Shown here: positions 7,823-16,165 of the stretch, one piece after another
Layout of the letters: each line of letters begins with the position of its first letter
Position numbering within the stretch: position 1 is the stretch's first letter
NCBI RefSeq assembly: GCF_012986595.1
Contig: NZ_JAAQYM010000003.1
Coordinates: forward strand, 310,001-374,000
Direction: 5' to 3'
Origin: Pseudomonas koreensis
Lineage (GTDB): Bacteria > Pseudomonadota > Gammaproteobacteria > Pseudomonadales > Pseudomonadaceae
DNA: 64,000 bases
The notes under the pieces: generated by a model
What the model was told of the DNA's origin: nothing
The model's input: the letters and a program-made list of their open reading frames with translations, nothing else
The model's database searches: none
Program-made: the position numbers and the translations under genes

Positions 7823-8308
7823 TCAGTCGAGTTGGCTCAGGGCGATTGCGGCCTCGGACAATTCAAGCTCACTGAACACCTGCACCCCGTGCCGTTTGAG
7901 CAGCGCAGCTGTCACGCCTTCGCCGGAAACTTTGACACCGCTGAACGTCCCGTCATAGGTCAGCAAATTCCCGCAAGAAGGACTGTTGGCCTTGAGCACC
8001 GCCACACGGATGCCGTGTTTCTGCACCAACGCCAGCGCCTGTCGCGCGCCATCGAGAAACTGCGCGCTGACATCCTCGCCTTCGGTGGTCATCACCGCCG
8101 CGATGCCATCGAGCACTTCACTTCCCTGCCCTCCGGGAATCTCCGCCGCCGCCCGTGGCGTCGGCAACCCCCCGGCGACTTCCGGACACAGCGGCACCAC
8201 GCGCCCTTCGGCGAGCCACTGTTCAAGCAGATCGAACGGCCCGCTGGCCCCGCCGTCGTAACGCACGCGGTGGCCCAACAGGCAGCGGCTGACCAGAATC
8301 TTCTGCAT
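7823..8308 (-). CDS. DUF523 / TudS-like [4Fe-4S] desulfidase
   Basis: 161 residues from the ATG at 8308. Carries the three conserved cysteines of the DUF523 family: SRCLLG (C9), LCPEV (C41) and SPSCG (C112). Characterised members (TudS, thiouracil desulfidase) use these to hold an iron-sulfur cluster that removes sulfur from thio-nucleobases. That activity is inferred here from family membership. The ATG begins one base after the stop codon of the prolyl hydroxylase gene, with no separate ribosome-binding site, so the two genes look translationally coupled. An in-frame upstream start at 8329 would overlap the neighbour and is less likely. Confidence 0.86.
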   Translation of the reverse strand: MQKILVSRCLLGHRVRYDGGASGPFDLLEQWLAEGRVVPLCPEVAGGLPTPRAAAEIPGGQGSEVLDGIAAVMTTEGEDVSAQFLDGARQALALVQKHGIRVAVLKANSPSCGNLLTYDGTFSGVKVSGEGVTAALLKRHGVQVFSELELSEAAIALSQLD

Positions 8309-8309
8309 G

Positions 8310-8942
8310 TCAGAACGGCTCGTTGCCACGGCGGCGGAACCAACCGGTCAGCGACAGGCGCTCGCGGTGAGCCGGCAGCACTTCGTGCGGCACCTCGCCA
8401 GAGAGGAACACCACCAGACAGCCGCCAGTGGGTTGCACGTCATGCACCCGGTCTTCGCCCAGATACATGCGCAACTGACCGCCGTCTTCCGGCAGCCACG
8501 CGTCATTGAGATAGACCACCGCCGAGACCATGCGCCGGTCGTCATCGCGAAAACGGTCGACATGCTTGCGGTAAAACGCACCCGGCGGATACAGGGCGAA
8601 ATGGCACTCGAAATCTTCAAGCCCCAGGAACAACCCGCGATTGAGCGCCTCGCGCAGGCTGTCCATCAGGTTCAGATAACGGTCGCTAGACTCGGCCTGG
8701 CCCGGGTCAATCCACTGGATGTGGTCGCCACGAATCCCCTCGCGAATCTCCGAAAACGGCCCACGCCCCACCGCCGCCGGCGCCAGTTCGCCCTCGGCCT
8801 CACGTTTGCGGCACTCGGCCGCCAGCTCACGGGTCAAACCCGCGGGCAGGAAAATGTTCTGCTGCGACCAGCCGTGTTCGGCCAGGTCGTCGACGATGCG
8901 TAACAGCAGCGGGTGTTCGGAGGATATTTGCATGGCGCGCAT
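8310..8942 (-). CDS. 2-oxoglutarate/Fe(II) prolyl hydroxylase (PPHD-like)
   Basis: 210 residues. Double-stranded beta-helix dioxygenase with the iron triad H127-x-D129 and H186 and the 2-oxoglutarate-binding Arg in RERLSLTGWFRRRG. The sequence between (GLEDFECHFALYPPGAFYRKH, RMVSAVVYLND) matches my memory of Pseudomonas PPHD, which hydroxylates a proline of elongation factor Tu and resembles animal HIF prolyl hydroxylases. The location near serA also fits its PAO1 position. The start may instead be the ATG at 8933 (MQISSEHP). The oxygenase call is secure. EF-Tu as substrate is inference. Confidence 0.88.
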   Translation of the reverse strand: MRAMQISSEHPLLLRIVDDLAEHGWSQQNIFLPAGLTRELAAECRKREAEGELAPAAVGRGPFSEIREGIRGDHIQWIDPGQAESSDRYLNLMDSLREALNRGLFLGLEDFECHFALYPPGAFYRKHVDRFRDDDRRMVSAVVYLNDAWLPEDGGQLRMYLGEDRVHDVQPTGGCLVVFLSGEVPHEVLPAHRERLSLTGWFRRRGNEPF

Positions 8943-9050
8943 AGTATGCCGGCGGCAAGAAATCCGACAGAGCCACGCAGCGGCTTGCTACGAATTCTCG
9001 ACAAGTACCGGCACCGCACGGAGAATAGTCCGCTGCTGACAGGAGTCCCT

Positions 9051-9803
9051 ATGCGCCGTTTGCTTTTTTCACTGTTGATGTTCTGCGTTTTGCCCGCCTG
9101 GGCGGACGGCCACGATCAGCTGTACAAAATCGCCGGCTGGCCAGATCAACGTGCGCATTTCAATGATGCCCTGAGTGCCGCGCAGCAGCGCTACCAGAAC
9201 AACCTGCCGCCTGCGGTGTTTCAAGCCCTGGTCAACAACAGCAACCAGCGCTTTGCCCCTCAGGCCATGGACCAGCGTGCCGAAGCGCAACTGCGCCAGC
9301 ACCTCGCCGATCCCCAACCGGCGCTGACCTTTTTTCAATCGCCGCTGGGCAAGAAAATCGTCGCCGCTGAATTGCTCGCGACCCGTCGCGATCAGTTGGC
9401 GAAAAACGCCAAGGGCCTGCCGAAGATGCAGGCCAGCGATAGCCGCCTGCTGATCATCGGCCATTTGGCCCAAGCGCTGCCGGCACGCGAGGCCGGCGCC
9501 GAAGTCAGCCTGGCGATCGCCGGGGTGGCGGCGGACAGTTTGAGTTCGATGATTCCCGGCCTGCTTGGCGGCGGTCAGGCGCAAGGCATGTTGAACGGTC
9601 AGCGCCAGCGCCTGATGGATCAGATCGGCGCCGACCTGAACAACACGCTGCTCTACGTTTATCGCGATCTGTCGGATGACGAACTGGAGCAGTTCGCGAC
9701 CTTTGCCGAATCCAGCGAGGGCAAGGCTTATTATCAAGCGGCGCTGGCGGCGATTCGGGCGGGGTTGGCGGTGGGGCAAAGCACTTCGAACCTGGGCCAG
9801 TGA
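9051..9803 (+). CDS. DUF2059 exported protein
   Basis: 250 residues. A signal peptide (MRRLLFSLLMFCVLPAWA) is followed by a helical exported domain. The DUF2059-type segment (DLSDDELEQFATFAESSEGKAYYQA) lies near the C-terminus. The start is set by AGGAGT five bases before the ATG. It stands alone: the 5' neighbour is divergent and the 3' neighbour convergent across a REP pair. Function is unknown, and family proteins are small exported helical proteins without known activity. Confidence 0.84.
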   Translation: MRRLLFSLLMFCVLPAWADGHDQLYKIAGWPDQRAHFNDALSAAQQRYQNNLPPAVFQALVNNSNQRFAPQAMDQRAEAQLRQHLADPQPALTFFQSPLGKKIVAAELLATRRDQLAKNAKGLPKMQASDSRLLIIGHLAQALPAREAGAEVSLAIAGVAADSLSSMIPGLLGGGQAQGMLNGQRQRLMDQIGADLNNTLLYVYRDLSDDELEQFATFAESSEGKAYYQAALAAIRAGLAVGQSTSNLGQ

Positions 9804-9825
9804 TCTTTATCGCCTGACCGGCCGC

Positions 9826-9894
9826 CTTCGCGAGCAGGCTCGCTCCCACATTTTGGAGTGCATTCCCCCTGTGGGAGCGAGCCTGCTCGCGAAG
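9826..9894. repeat. REP doublet, family C
   Basis: Inverted pair built on ttcgcgagcaggctcgctcc, with about 20 bases between the arms. It sits between the convergent ends of the DUF2059 and alpha/beta hydrolase genes. Confidence 0.92.
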
Positions 9895-9909
9895 AGGCCC
9901 TCAAAGGCA

Positions 9910-10857
9910 CTAGAGATTCCGCCCCCTGATCCGCTTGTTCAGAAACTCGAAATACTCCTCGCGCATCTCCAGCGTCTCATTCGCCAGATGATGCCGCGCC
10001 TCCGGCAGCAGCAGAATCTGCGGCCGATCGAACTTCCATTTCATCACCTGCAAGTTGTGCTGCCAGTCCACAGTCATGTCCGCCTGCCCCTGAATGATCA
10101 GCGGCCGCCGCGGACTTTTTTTCGCATGTTCGACACGGATGATCCAGCGCGACAGTGCGCCAACCCACGCTGTCGGCAAGCGTTTGGGCTGCAACGGATC
10201 GGCCTGCAGGAACGGCAGGAAGGCCGGGTCGTTGGAGTTCTCGCTGAAGCGCCGGGTGACGCCGCGGACGAAAGGCCTGAGCAGGTAGTAACTGAGCTGC
10301 GACCAGCCCCAGGCGCGCGGACGCACCAGCGGCGCCAACAGGATCAACTGCCCCTGCGCCGGGCTGTTCTCGCCATGGTTGAGTACGTGGTCGACGACAA
10401 TCGCACCGCCAGTGCTTTGTCCGCACAGGTGCCACGGCTGGGGCAACGCAATCGAATTGGCTTCGGCGAACAACGCCTGCAATGTGTCCTGATATTCGGA
10501 GAAATCGCGAATGCTCGCTCGCGGCCCGCTCGACAGGCCATGCCCCGGCAGGTCGCAGGCGATCACGGCGAAATCCTGATCCAGCGCCCACTCGATCACA
10601 TGCCGATAGAGCCCTGTGTGGTCGTAAAAACCGTGCAGCAGAAACAGCGTGCCCTTGACCTTCTCCGGCCACCAGCAATGGCTGACCAGTTCATAGCCAT
10701 CGACGTCGAACCGGCCCATGCCACGCCAGACATCACGCTCGCAGAAGTCGGTTTTATAGAACCGCTGATACGCCTTGGCCTCGTCCGACAACGGCTGCCA
10801 CTGGGCCAAAGGCTTGAGGCTGGCGCGTAAATGATCGGCATCGAAAGTGTCAGGCAT
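9910..10857 (-). CDS. Alpha/beta hydrolase (serine hydrolase, lysophospholipase-like)
   Basis: 315 residues. Hydrolase_4/S33-type fold with the oxyanion HGF motif (H75-G76), D-PGHG after strand 4, the nucleophile elbow GQSTG (S148), and the likely Asp and His of the triad in GQADMTVDW and EARHHLANE near the C-terminus. There is no signal peptide, so it is probably cytoplasmic. The sequence resembles monoacylglycerol-lipase or lysophospholipase-like hydrolases, but the substrate cannot be deduced. It is a single gene, divergent from the DUF6436 gene and convergent with DUF2059. Confidence 0.85.
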   Translation of the reverse strand: MPDTFDADHLRASLKPLAQWQPLSDEAKAYQRFYKTDFCERDVWRGMGRFDVDGYELVSHCWWPEKVKGTLFLLHGFYDHTGLYRHVIEWALDQDFAVIACDLPGHGLSSGPRASIRDFSEYQDTLQALFAEANSIALPQPWHLCGQSTGGAIVVDHVLNHGENSPAQGQLILLAPLVRPRAWGWSQLSYYLLRPFVRGVTRRFSENSNDPAFLPFLQADPLQPKRLPTAWVGALSRWIIRVEHAKKSPRRPLIIQGQADMTVDWQHNLQVMKWKFDRPQILLLPEARHHLANETLEMREEYFEFLNKRIRGRNL

Positions 10858-10956
10858 GCGGGTATTCCAAAGCGGTAAACAGACTTTATCGGCCTGCGAT
10901 ATTCATCTGTTGCGGCAAGCATGGCAAGCTAGCCCACCTTCGAGGATCGAAAAACC

Positions 10957-11535
10957 ATGCGCTCGCCCTACCGCACCGCACTGTTTGCCAGCCTGCTCGC
11001 GCTTGTGTGTGCCGGGGTGCTGTGGGCGGCGTACGACTGGTTTCAAGGGCGCTATCTGCGCGCATTCAGTCAGCACACGGCGGTGTTTTCCGGTGATTCA
11101 CTGCGCCTGCCCGATGAGTTGGCAGGTCCCGGCAAAGTCCGCCTCGTGCACTTCTGGGACCCGGCCTGCCCGTGCAACGTTGGCAATCAACAGCACCTGA
11201 CGGAAATGGTCGAACAGTTCGGCCCGCGCGGCGTGGAATTCTTCGCCGTGCAGAAGGCTGGCAGCCACGGCCAGTTGCCGGCCACCCTGAGCAACCTGAA
11301 AACCATCGCGGTGCTGCCGGGTTCCGAACAGGTCCCGGCCAGCCCCGCCGTGGCGATCTGGGACCGCAGCGGCAAACTGGCGTACTTCGGCCCGTACAGC
11401 GAAGGCCTGACCTGCAACTCCAGCAACAGCTTTATCGAACCAATCCTCAACGCGCTGATGGCTGATCGCCCGGTCAACGCCACGCATACCCTGGCAGTCG
11501 GTTGTTATTGCCCGTGGCCGGTGGTGGTGCAGTAA
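10957..11535 (+). CDS. DUF6436 thioredoxin-like protein with CxC motif
   Basis: 192 residues. One N-terminal membrane anchor (residues about 8-26) is followed by a thioredoxin-fold domain: FWDPACPCN places a C71-P-C73 pair where thioredoxins have CxxC, and VPASPAVAIWD supplies the cis-proline region. Three further cysteines occur near the C-terminus (LTCNSS and VGCYCPW). The CxC spacing is unusual for a disulfide reductase and could serve redox or metal binding, which is inference. The gene lies about 100 bases upstream of hacB on the same strand and may be co-transcribed with it. Function is unknown. Confidence 0.8.
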   Translation: MRSPYRTALFASLLALVCAGVLWAAYDWFQGRYLRAFSQHTAVFSGDSLRLPDELAGPGKVRLVHFWDPACPCNVGNQQHLTEMVEQFGPRGVEFFAVQKAGSHGQLPATLSNLKTIAVLPGSEQVPASPAVAIWDRSGKLAYFGPYSEGLTCNSSNSFIEPILNALMADRPVNATHTLAVGCYCPWPVVVQ

Positions 11536-11637
11536 GGCATTCCGGACTTTTCAAGGACAGCGATGCACGGCACGGAAGGTCTGTGCTAATTGTTTGCAGC
11601 CCGACGGGCGGCAATCCCGCATGTACAAGGAGTCACC

Positions 11638-14049
11638 ATGAAACGCGTTTTCACCGTTCTTGCCTTGCTCATCGTTGTCCTGCTCGCCGGTGTCGGCGGG
11701 TACGTCTATAGCAAGCAGCCGACGCGTCAGGGTCAGGTGGAGCTGCGCAACCTGCAAGGTTCGGTGACCGTGCGTTACGACGAGCGTGGCGTGCCGCACA
11801 TCCGCGCCGAAAACGAAACCGATCTGTATCGCGCCCTCGGCTACGTGCATGCCCAGGACCGCCTGTTCCAGATGGAAGCCATGCGCCGCCTGGCGCGCGG
11901 CGAGCTGGCCGAAGTGCTCGGGCCGAAGCTGCTCGACACCGACAAACTGTTCCGCAGCCTGCGCATCCGCGAACGCGCCGCCAGTTATGTCGCCAGCCTC
12001 GATAAGCAGTCCCCGGCGTGGAAGGCCCTGCAAGCCTATCTGGACGGCATCAACCAATATCAGGACAGCCACGCCGCGCCAGTCGAGTTCGACGTGCTGG
12101 GCATCCCCAAGCGGCCGTTCACGGCCGAAGACAGCATCAGCGTCGCCGGTTACATGGCCTACAGCTTTGCGGCGGCGTTTCGCACCGAACCGCTGTTGAC
12201 CTACGTGCGCGATCAACTCGGCGCCGACTACCTCAACGTCTTCGACCTCGACTGGCAGCCCAAGGGCGTGCTCGCCAAAGGTCGCCCTCATCCGACCCCG
12301 GCCTTGGCTGCCGGCGACTGGAAAGACCTCAACGCCCTCGCCCGCCTCAGCGAACAGGCACTGATCGAAAACGGCCTGCCGCAATTCGAAGGCAGCAACG
12401 CCTGGGTGATTGCCGGCAGCCGCAGCCAGAGCGGCAAACCGCTGCTGGCCGGCGACCCGCACATTCGCTTCTCGGTGCCGTCGGTGTGGTACGAGGCGCA
12501 ACTGTCGGCGCCGGGCTTTGAGCTCTACGGCCACCATCAGGCGCTGGTGCCGTTCGCGTTCCTCGGCCACAACCTGGATTTCGGCTGGAGCCTGACCATG
12601 TTCCAGAACGATGATCTGGATCTGATCGCCGAGAAGGTCAACCCGGACAACCCGAATCAGGTCTGGTACCACGGCCAGTGGACCGATCTGGTCAGCAGCG
12701 AGCAGCAGATTGCGGTGAAGGGACAGGCACCGGTGACGCTGACCCTGCGCCAGTCGCCCCATGGCCCGATCGTCAACGACGCCCTCGGCAGCGCTGCCGG
12801 CAAGACCCCGATCGCCATGTGGTGGGCGTTCCTCGAAACGCCGAATCCGATCCTCGAAGGTTTCTACCAGCTCAACCGCGCCGACACCCTGACCAAGGCC
12901 CGCGCGGCGGCAGCCAAGGTGCAGGCGCCGGGACTGAACATCGTCTACGCCAACGCCAAGGGCGACATCGCCTGGTGGGCCTCGGCGCTGTTGCCCAAGC
13001 GCCCGGCCGGGGTGAAGCCGGAGTTCATTCTCGACGGCAGCAGCAATCAGGCGGACAAGGACGGCTACTACCCGTTCAGCGCCAACCCACAGGAAGAAAA
13101 CCCGCCGCGCGGCTACATCGTCTCGGCCAACTTCCAGCCCCTGTCGCCGACCGCAATGGAGATCCCCGGTTACTACAACCTGGCCGATCGCGGGCAACAG
13201 CTCAACCGCCAGCTCAGCGACAAGAACGTGAAGTGGAGCAACGAGGCCAACCAGAAGTTGCAACTGGGCACCACCACCGCTTACGGCCCGCGCACCCTGG
13301 CGCCGTTGCTGCCGGTGTTGCGCGAAGTGGTGAGCGATCCGGCGCAGTTGAAACTGGTCGAGCAACTGGCGCAGTGGCCAGGCGACTATCCGCTGGATTC
13401 GGTCAACGCGACGGTCTTCAACCAGTTCCTCTACGACTTGGCCGATGCGGCGATGCGCGATGAACTGGGTAACGATTTCTTCGAAACGCTGCTGTCGACC
13501 CGGGTCATCGATGCCGCCCTGCCGCGCCTGGCGGCGAACGCGGATTCGCCGTGGTGGGACAACCGCAACACGCCGGCCAAGGAGACCCGCGCCGACATCG
13601 TGAAGGTGGCGTGGCAGGCGAGCATGGCGCATCTGAAACAGACCCTCGGCGACAATCCGTCCGATTGGCAATGGGGCACCGCGCACACCCTGGCCCACGG
13701 CCACCCATTGGGGCAGCAGAAGCCGCTGGACCGCATCGTCAATGTCGGGCCATTCGCCGCGCCCGGCAGTCATGAAGTGCCGAACAATCTCTCGGCCAAA
13801 CTCGGCCCGGCGCCATGGCCGGTGACTTACGGGCCTTCAACGCGGCGCCTGGTGGACTTCGCCGACCCCGCGCACAGCCTGACCATCAACCCGGTCGGCC
13901 AGAGCGGCGTGCCGTTCGACAGCCACTATGACGATCAGGCCGAAGAGTACGTCGAGGGCATGTATGTGCAGGCGCACTTCAGCGAGGAAGAAGTGACGGC
14001 CAATACCCGCAGTACGTTGAAGCTGTTGCCGGCGCGGGCTGCGCAATAG
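11638..14049 (+). CDS. hacB: Acyl-homoserine lactone acylase / penicillin acylase family
   Basis: 803 residues. Ntn-hydrolase that is exported and self-processed to alpha and beta chains, and in Pseudomonas cleaves the acyl side chain of homoserine lactone signals. An N-terminal signal/anchor (residues 4-22) leads to the alpha chain with VPHIRAENETDLYRALGYVHAQDRLFQMEAMRR. The beta chain should begin at Ser253 within EGSNAWVIAG, the autocatalytic nucleophile. Later landmarks are AGDPHIRFSVPSVWYEAQL and FLGHNLDFGWSLT. AAGGAGT precedes the ATG. The symbol follows the PAO1 neighbourhood (PA0305). The acylase family is certain, and the preferred acyl length is not readable. Confidence 0.88.
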   Translation: MKRVFTVLALLIVVLLAGVGGYVYSKQPTRQGQVELRNLQGSVTVRYDERGVPHIRAENETDLYRALGYVHAQDRLFQMEAMRRLARGELAEVLGPKLLDTDKLFRSLRIRERAASYVASLDKQSPAWKALQAYLDGINQYQDSHAAPVEFDVLGIPKRPFTAEDSISVAGYMAYSFAAAFRTEPLLTYVRDQLGADYLNVFDLDWQPKGVLAKGRPHPTPALAAGDWKDLNALARLSEQALIENGLPQFEGSNAWVIAGSRSQSGKPLLAGDPHIRFSVPSVWYEAQLSAPGFELYGHHQALVPFAFLGHNLDFGWSLTMFQNDDLDLIAEKVNPDNPNQVWYHGQWTDLVSSEQQIAVKGQAPVTLTLRQSPHGPIVNDALGSAAGKTPIAMWWAFLETPNPILEGFYQLNRADTLTKARAAAAKVQAPGLNIVYANAKGDIAWWASALLPKRPAGVKPEFILDGSSNQADKDGYYPFSANPQEENPPRGYIVSANFQPLSPTAMEIPGYYNLADRGQQLNRQLSDKNVKWSNEANQKLQLGTTTAYGPRTLAPLLPVLREVVSDPAQLKLVEQLAQWPGDYPLDSVNATVFNQFLYDLADAAMRDELGNDFFETLLSTRVIDAALPRLAANADSPWWDNRNTPAKETRADIVKVAWQASMAHLKQTLGDNPSDWQWGTAHTLAHGHPLGQQKPLDRIVNVGPFAAPGSHEVPNNLSAKLGPAPWPVTYGPSTRRLVDFADPAHSLTINPVGQSGVPFDSHYDDQAEEYVEGMYVQAHFSEEEVTANTRSTLKLLPARAAQ

Positions 14050-14071
14050 TTTTTGGTTTTCAGGGCTGACG

Positions 14072-14140
14072 TCTTCGCGAGCAGGCTCGCTCCCACATTT
14101 GGAAAGCATTCCCCTGTGGGAGCGAGCCTGCTCGCGAAAG
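14072..14140. repeat. REP doublet, family C
   Basis: Same family as the element at 9826: ttcgcgagcaggctcgctcc and its inverse, 22 bases apart. It lies between the convergent ends of hacB and the GlxA-type regulator. Confidence 0.92.
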
Positions 14141-14163
14141 GGCCATCAGCAACACCTTAAATC

Positions 14164-15129
14164 TCAGAGCATCGCCGCAAAATTCAACCGAAACTGCTGC
14201 GGCGTCACGCCCAACCTTCGATTGAACACACTGCGCATATGCTGCGCGTCACGAAACCCGCACTGATAGGCCACGGTCTTCAGCGGTGCCGTGGTGCTTT
14301 CCAGCATCACCCGCGCCGCATCCACCCGCGCCCGCTCGACGAACTCCGCCGGAGTGACCCGGGCTTCGCGGGCGAACACCCGGGAGAAGTTACGCGCGCT
14401 CATGTTCGCCGCATTCGCCAGATCGGCAATCGTCAGATCGCCGGTGAGATTGGCCAGCACATACAACTGCACCATCGCCACCGCCGAGGTCGGCTCCGCA
14501 TGCGGCGTGAGAAACGGGCTGAACTGCGACTGCCCGCCCGAGCGCTGCGTGAACACCACCAGCCGCTTGGCCACGCTCAGTGCCACTTCAGCGCCGTGAT
14601 CGCGGGCCAGCAGGTACAGCGACAGATCGATCCCCGCCGTGACCCCGGCCGAGGTGTAGAGCCCACCGTCCTCGACATACAGGCGATCGGCCTCGACCCG
14701 GGTCGACGGACACAGCTGCGCCAGGGCTTCAGCATCGTTCCAGTGGGTGGTCACGGTGCGCCCTTCCAGCAGCCCCGCCCGCGCCAGCATGAACGCACCG
14801 TTGCAGATCGAACCGAAACGCCGCGCACGGGCGCTGGCTCCGCGCAGCCAGGTGTCGAACGCAGGGCCAAAATCCATGAACGGCAGCTGTGGACCACCGG
14901 CCACCAGCAGCAGGTCATAAGCATCGTGCGCTTCGCTGAACTGCCGGTGAGCGCTGAGGTTCAGACCATTGGAGCAAGCCATCGGTCCGCGTTCGAGGCC
15001 GATCACCTCCAGCTGGTAGTGTTCCTCGGGCGGCAGAAACCGGTTGGCCTCGGCGAACACATCCATCGGCCCGCTGACATCCAGCGCCTGCACGCCGGGG
15101 AATACCACGATGGCGATGGTTTTGTTCAT
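14164..15129 (-). CDS. GlxA-family transcriptional regulator (DJ-1/PfpI plus AraC HTH)
   Basis: 321 residues. The N-terminal DJ-1/PfpI-like domain (residues 1-165) has the FGSICNGAFMLARAGLL elbow with Cys109. The C-terminal AraC double helix-turn-helix (about 220-321) includes SARNFSRVFAREARVTPAEFVERARVDAARVML and the family C-terminal block FRDAQHMRSVFNRRLGVTPQQFR. AGGAGG immediately precedes the ATG at 15129 and fixes the start. Regulators of this class often control catabolism of nitrogen compounds such as arginine or carnitine. The divergent HD-domain gene is the obvious candidate target, which is inference. Confidence 0.88.
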   Translation of the reverse strand: MNKTIAIVVFPGVQALDVSGPMDVFAEANRFLPPEEHYQLEVIGLERGPMACSNGLNLSAHRQFSEAHDAYDLLLVAGGPQLPFMDFGPAFDTWLRGASARARRFGSICNGAFMLARAGLLEGRTVTTHWNDAEALAQLCPSTRVEADRLYVEDGGLYTSAGVTAGIDLSLYLLARDHGAEVALSVAKRLVVFTQRSGGQSQFSPFLTPHAEPTSAVAMVQLYVLANLTGDLTIADLANAANMSARNFSRVFAREARVTPAEFVERARVDAARVMLESTTAPLKTVAYQCGFRDAQHMRSVFNRRLGVTPQQFRLNFAAML

Positions 15130-15147
15130 AAGCCTCCTGGGGATCTT

Positions 15148-15280
15148 GTGGCGAGGGAGCTTGCTCCCGCTGGGCGGCGAAGCGGCCCCAATACCATTGA
15201 ACCGGATTGTGTCAGTCAAAATGCGAACGTCTGATTTACGACTGCTGCGCAGCCGATCGGGAGCAAGCTCCCTCGCCACA
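15148..15280. repeat. REP doublet, family A, in a divergent promoter region
   Basis: Units starting gtggcgagggagcttgctcc in inverted orientation, about 50 bases apart at the inner edges. Unlike every other REP here it lies between two divergent genes, beginning 19 bases upstream of the regulator's start codon. Confidence 0.9.
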
Positions 15281-15432
15281 ATGGATCGCGATAAGCGCTC
15301 AAGCAGTGAGTTGGCACGATTTGCAGGTCGATTGGCAAGGATCGCAGCCATGCGTTGATTGTCCGTTTACCGGCTCGGGGAACAGACTTTGTTCATCGGC
15401 GCCACAACGGCGTTTTCGACGAGGACTCTCAG

Positions 15433-16074
15433 ATGAGCAGCACCATTGCCGGTATCAAAATCCCTGACAGCGCGTTGGCCCGGGCCACCACCGAGTACAT
15501 TCGCGACATCGAATCCGACCTGCTCTACCACCACTCGCGCCGAGTGTTTCTGTTCGGTGCGTTGAGCGGCGAGCGCCAGCAACTGCCGTACAACCCGGAG
15601 TTGCTGTACGTCGGCGCGATGTTCCACGACCTCGGGCTGGTCGAAGGCTATCGCAGTGATGACGAACGATTTGAAGTGGATGGCGCCAACGCGGCGGCAG
15701 CGTTTCTCAAGCCGTACGGGCTGAGCGATGACGATATCGAACAAGTCTGGCTGTCGATTGCCCTGCACACCACGCCGGGCGTGCCCAAGCATCTGCGCCC
15801 GACCGTGGCACTGGTCACCGCTGGTGTGGAAATGGACGTGCTGGGCATGGACTACGCGGCGTTCAGCAGCACCCAGCGCGAAGCCGTGGTGCATGCACAT
15901 CCACGCGGGGAAGGTTTCAAGGAATGCATCATCTGCGCGTTTGCCGACGGCTTGCGCCATCGTCCGCAGACCACGTTTGGCAACGTAAAGACCGACGTAC
16001 TGGTGGATCAGGAGCCGGGGTTCAAGCCGATGAACTTCGTCGAGGTCATCCGCAAGTCCCCTTGGACTTCCTGA
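15433..16074 (+). CDS. HD-domain hydrolase (cyanamide-hydratase-like)
   Basis: 213 residues. An HD-superfamily metal hydrolase with H34 (YHHSRRV), the HD doublet H65-D66 (AMFHDLGL) and later His residues in LSIALHTTPG. The layout, with FEVDGANAAAAFL after the HD motif and an ECIICAFADG segment near the C-terminus, resembles the cyanamide-hydratase-like branch rather than nucleotide phosphohydrolases. Substrate is unknown. It is divergent from the GlxA-type regulator, and GAGGA lies ahead of the ATG. This gene pair lies between hacB and spuH, which I recall as adjacent in PAO1, so it may be an accessory insertion. Confidence 0.78.
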   Translation: MSSTIAGIKIPDSALARATTEYIRDIESDLLYHHSRRVFLFGALSGERQQLPYNPELLYVGAMFHDLGLVEGYRSDDERFEVDGANAAAAFLKPYGLSDDDIEQVWLSIALHTTPGVPKHLRPTVALVTAGVEMDVLGMDYAAFSSTQREAVVHAHPRGEGFKECIICAFADGLRHRPQTTFGNVKTDVLVDQEPGFKPMNFVEVIRKSPWTS

Positions 16075-16084
16075 GCCCAGAAGC

Positions 16085-16160
16085 AAAAGATCGCAGCCCG
16101 CGGCAGCTCCTACATTGGAATGCAATCCCTGTAGGAGCTGCCGCAGGCTGCGATCTTTTT
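16085..16160. repeat. REP doublet, family B
   Basis: Inverted pair of aaaagatcgcagcc plus cggcagctcctac units between the convergent ends of the HD-domain gene and spuH. The strong stem followed by gatctttt could also terminate transcription of either gene. Confidence 0.9.
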
Positions 16161-16165
16161 GCCTG

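Noticed and set aside
11551..13773. 740-residue minus-strand frame opposite hacB
   Set aside because: Antisense shadow of a full-length Ntn hydrolase with intact motifs. There is no ribosome-binding site and no recognisable domain.
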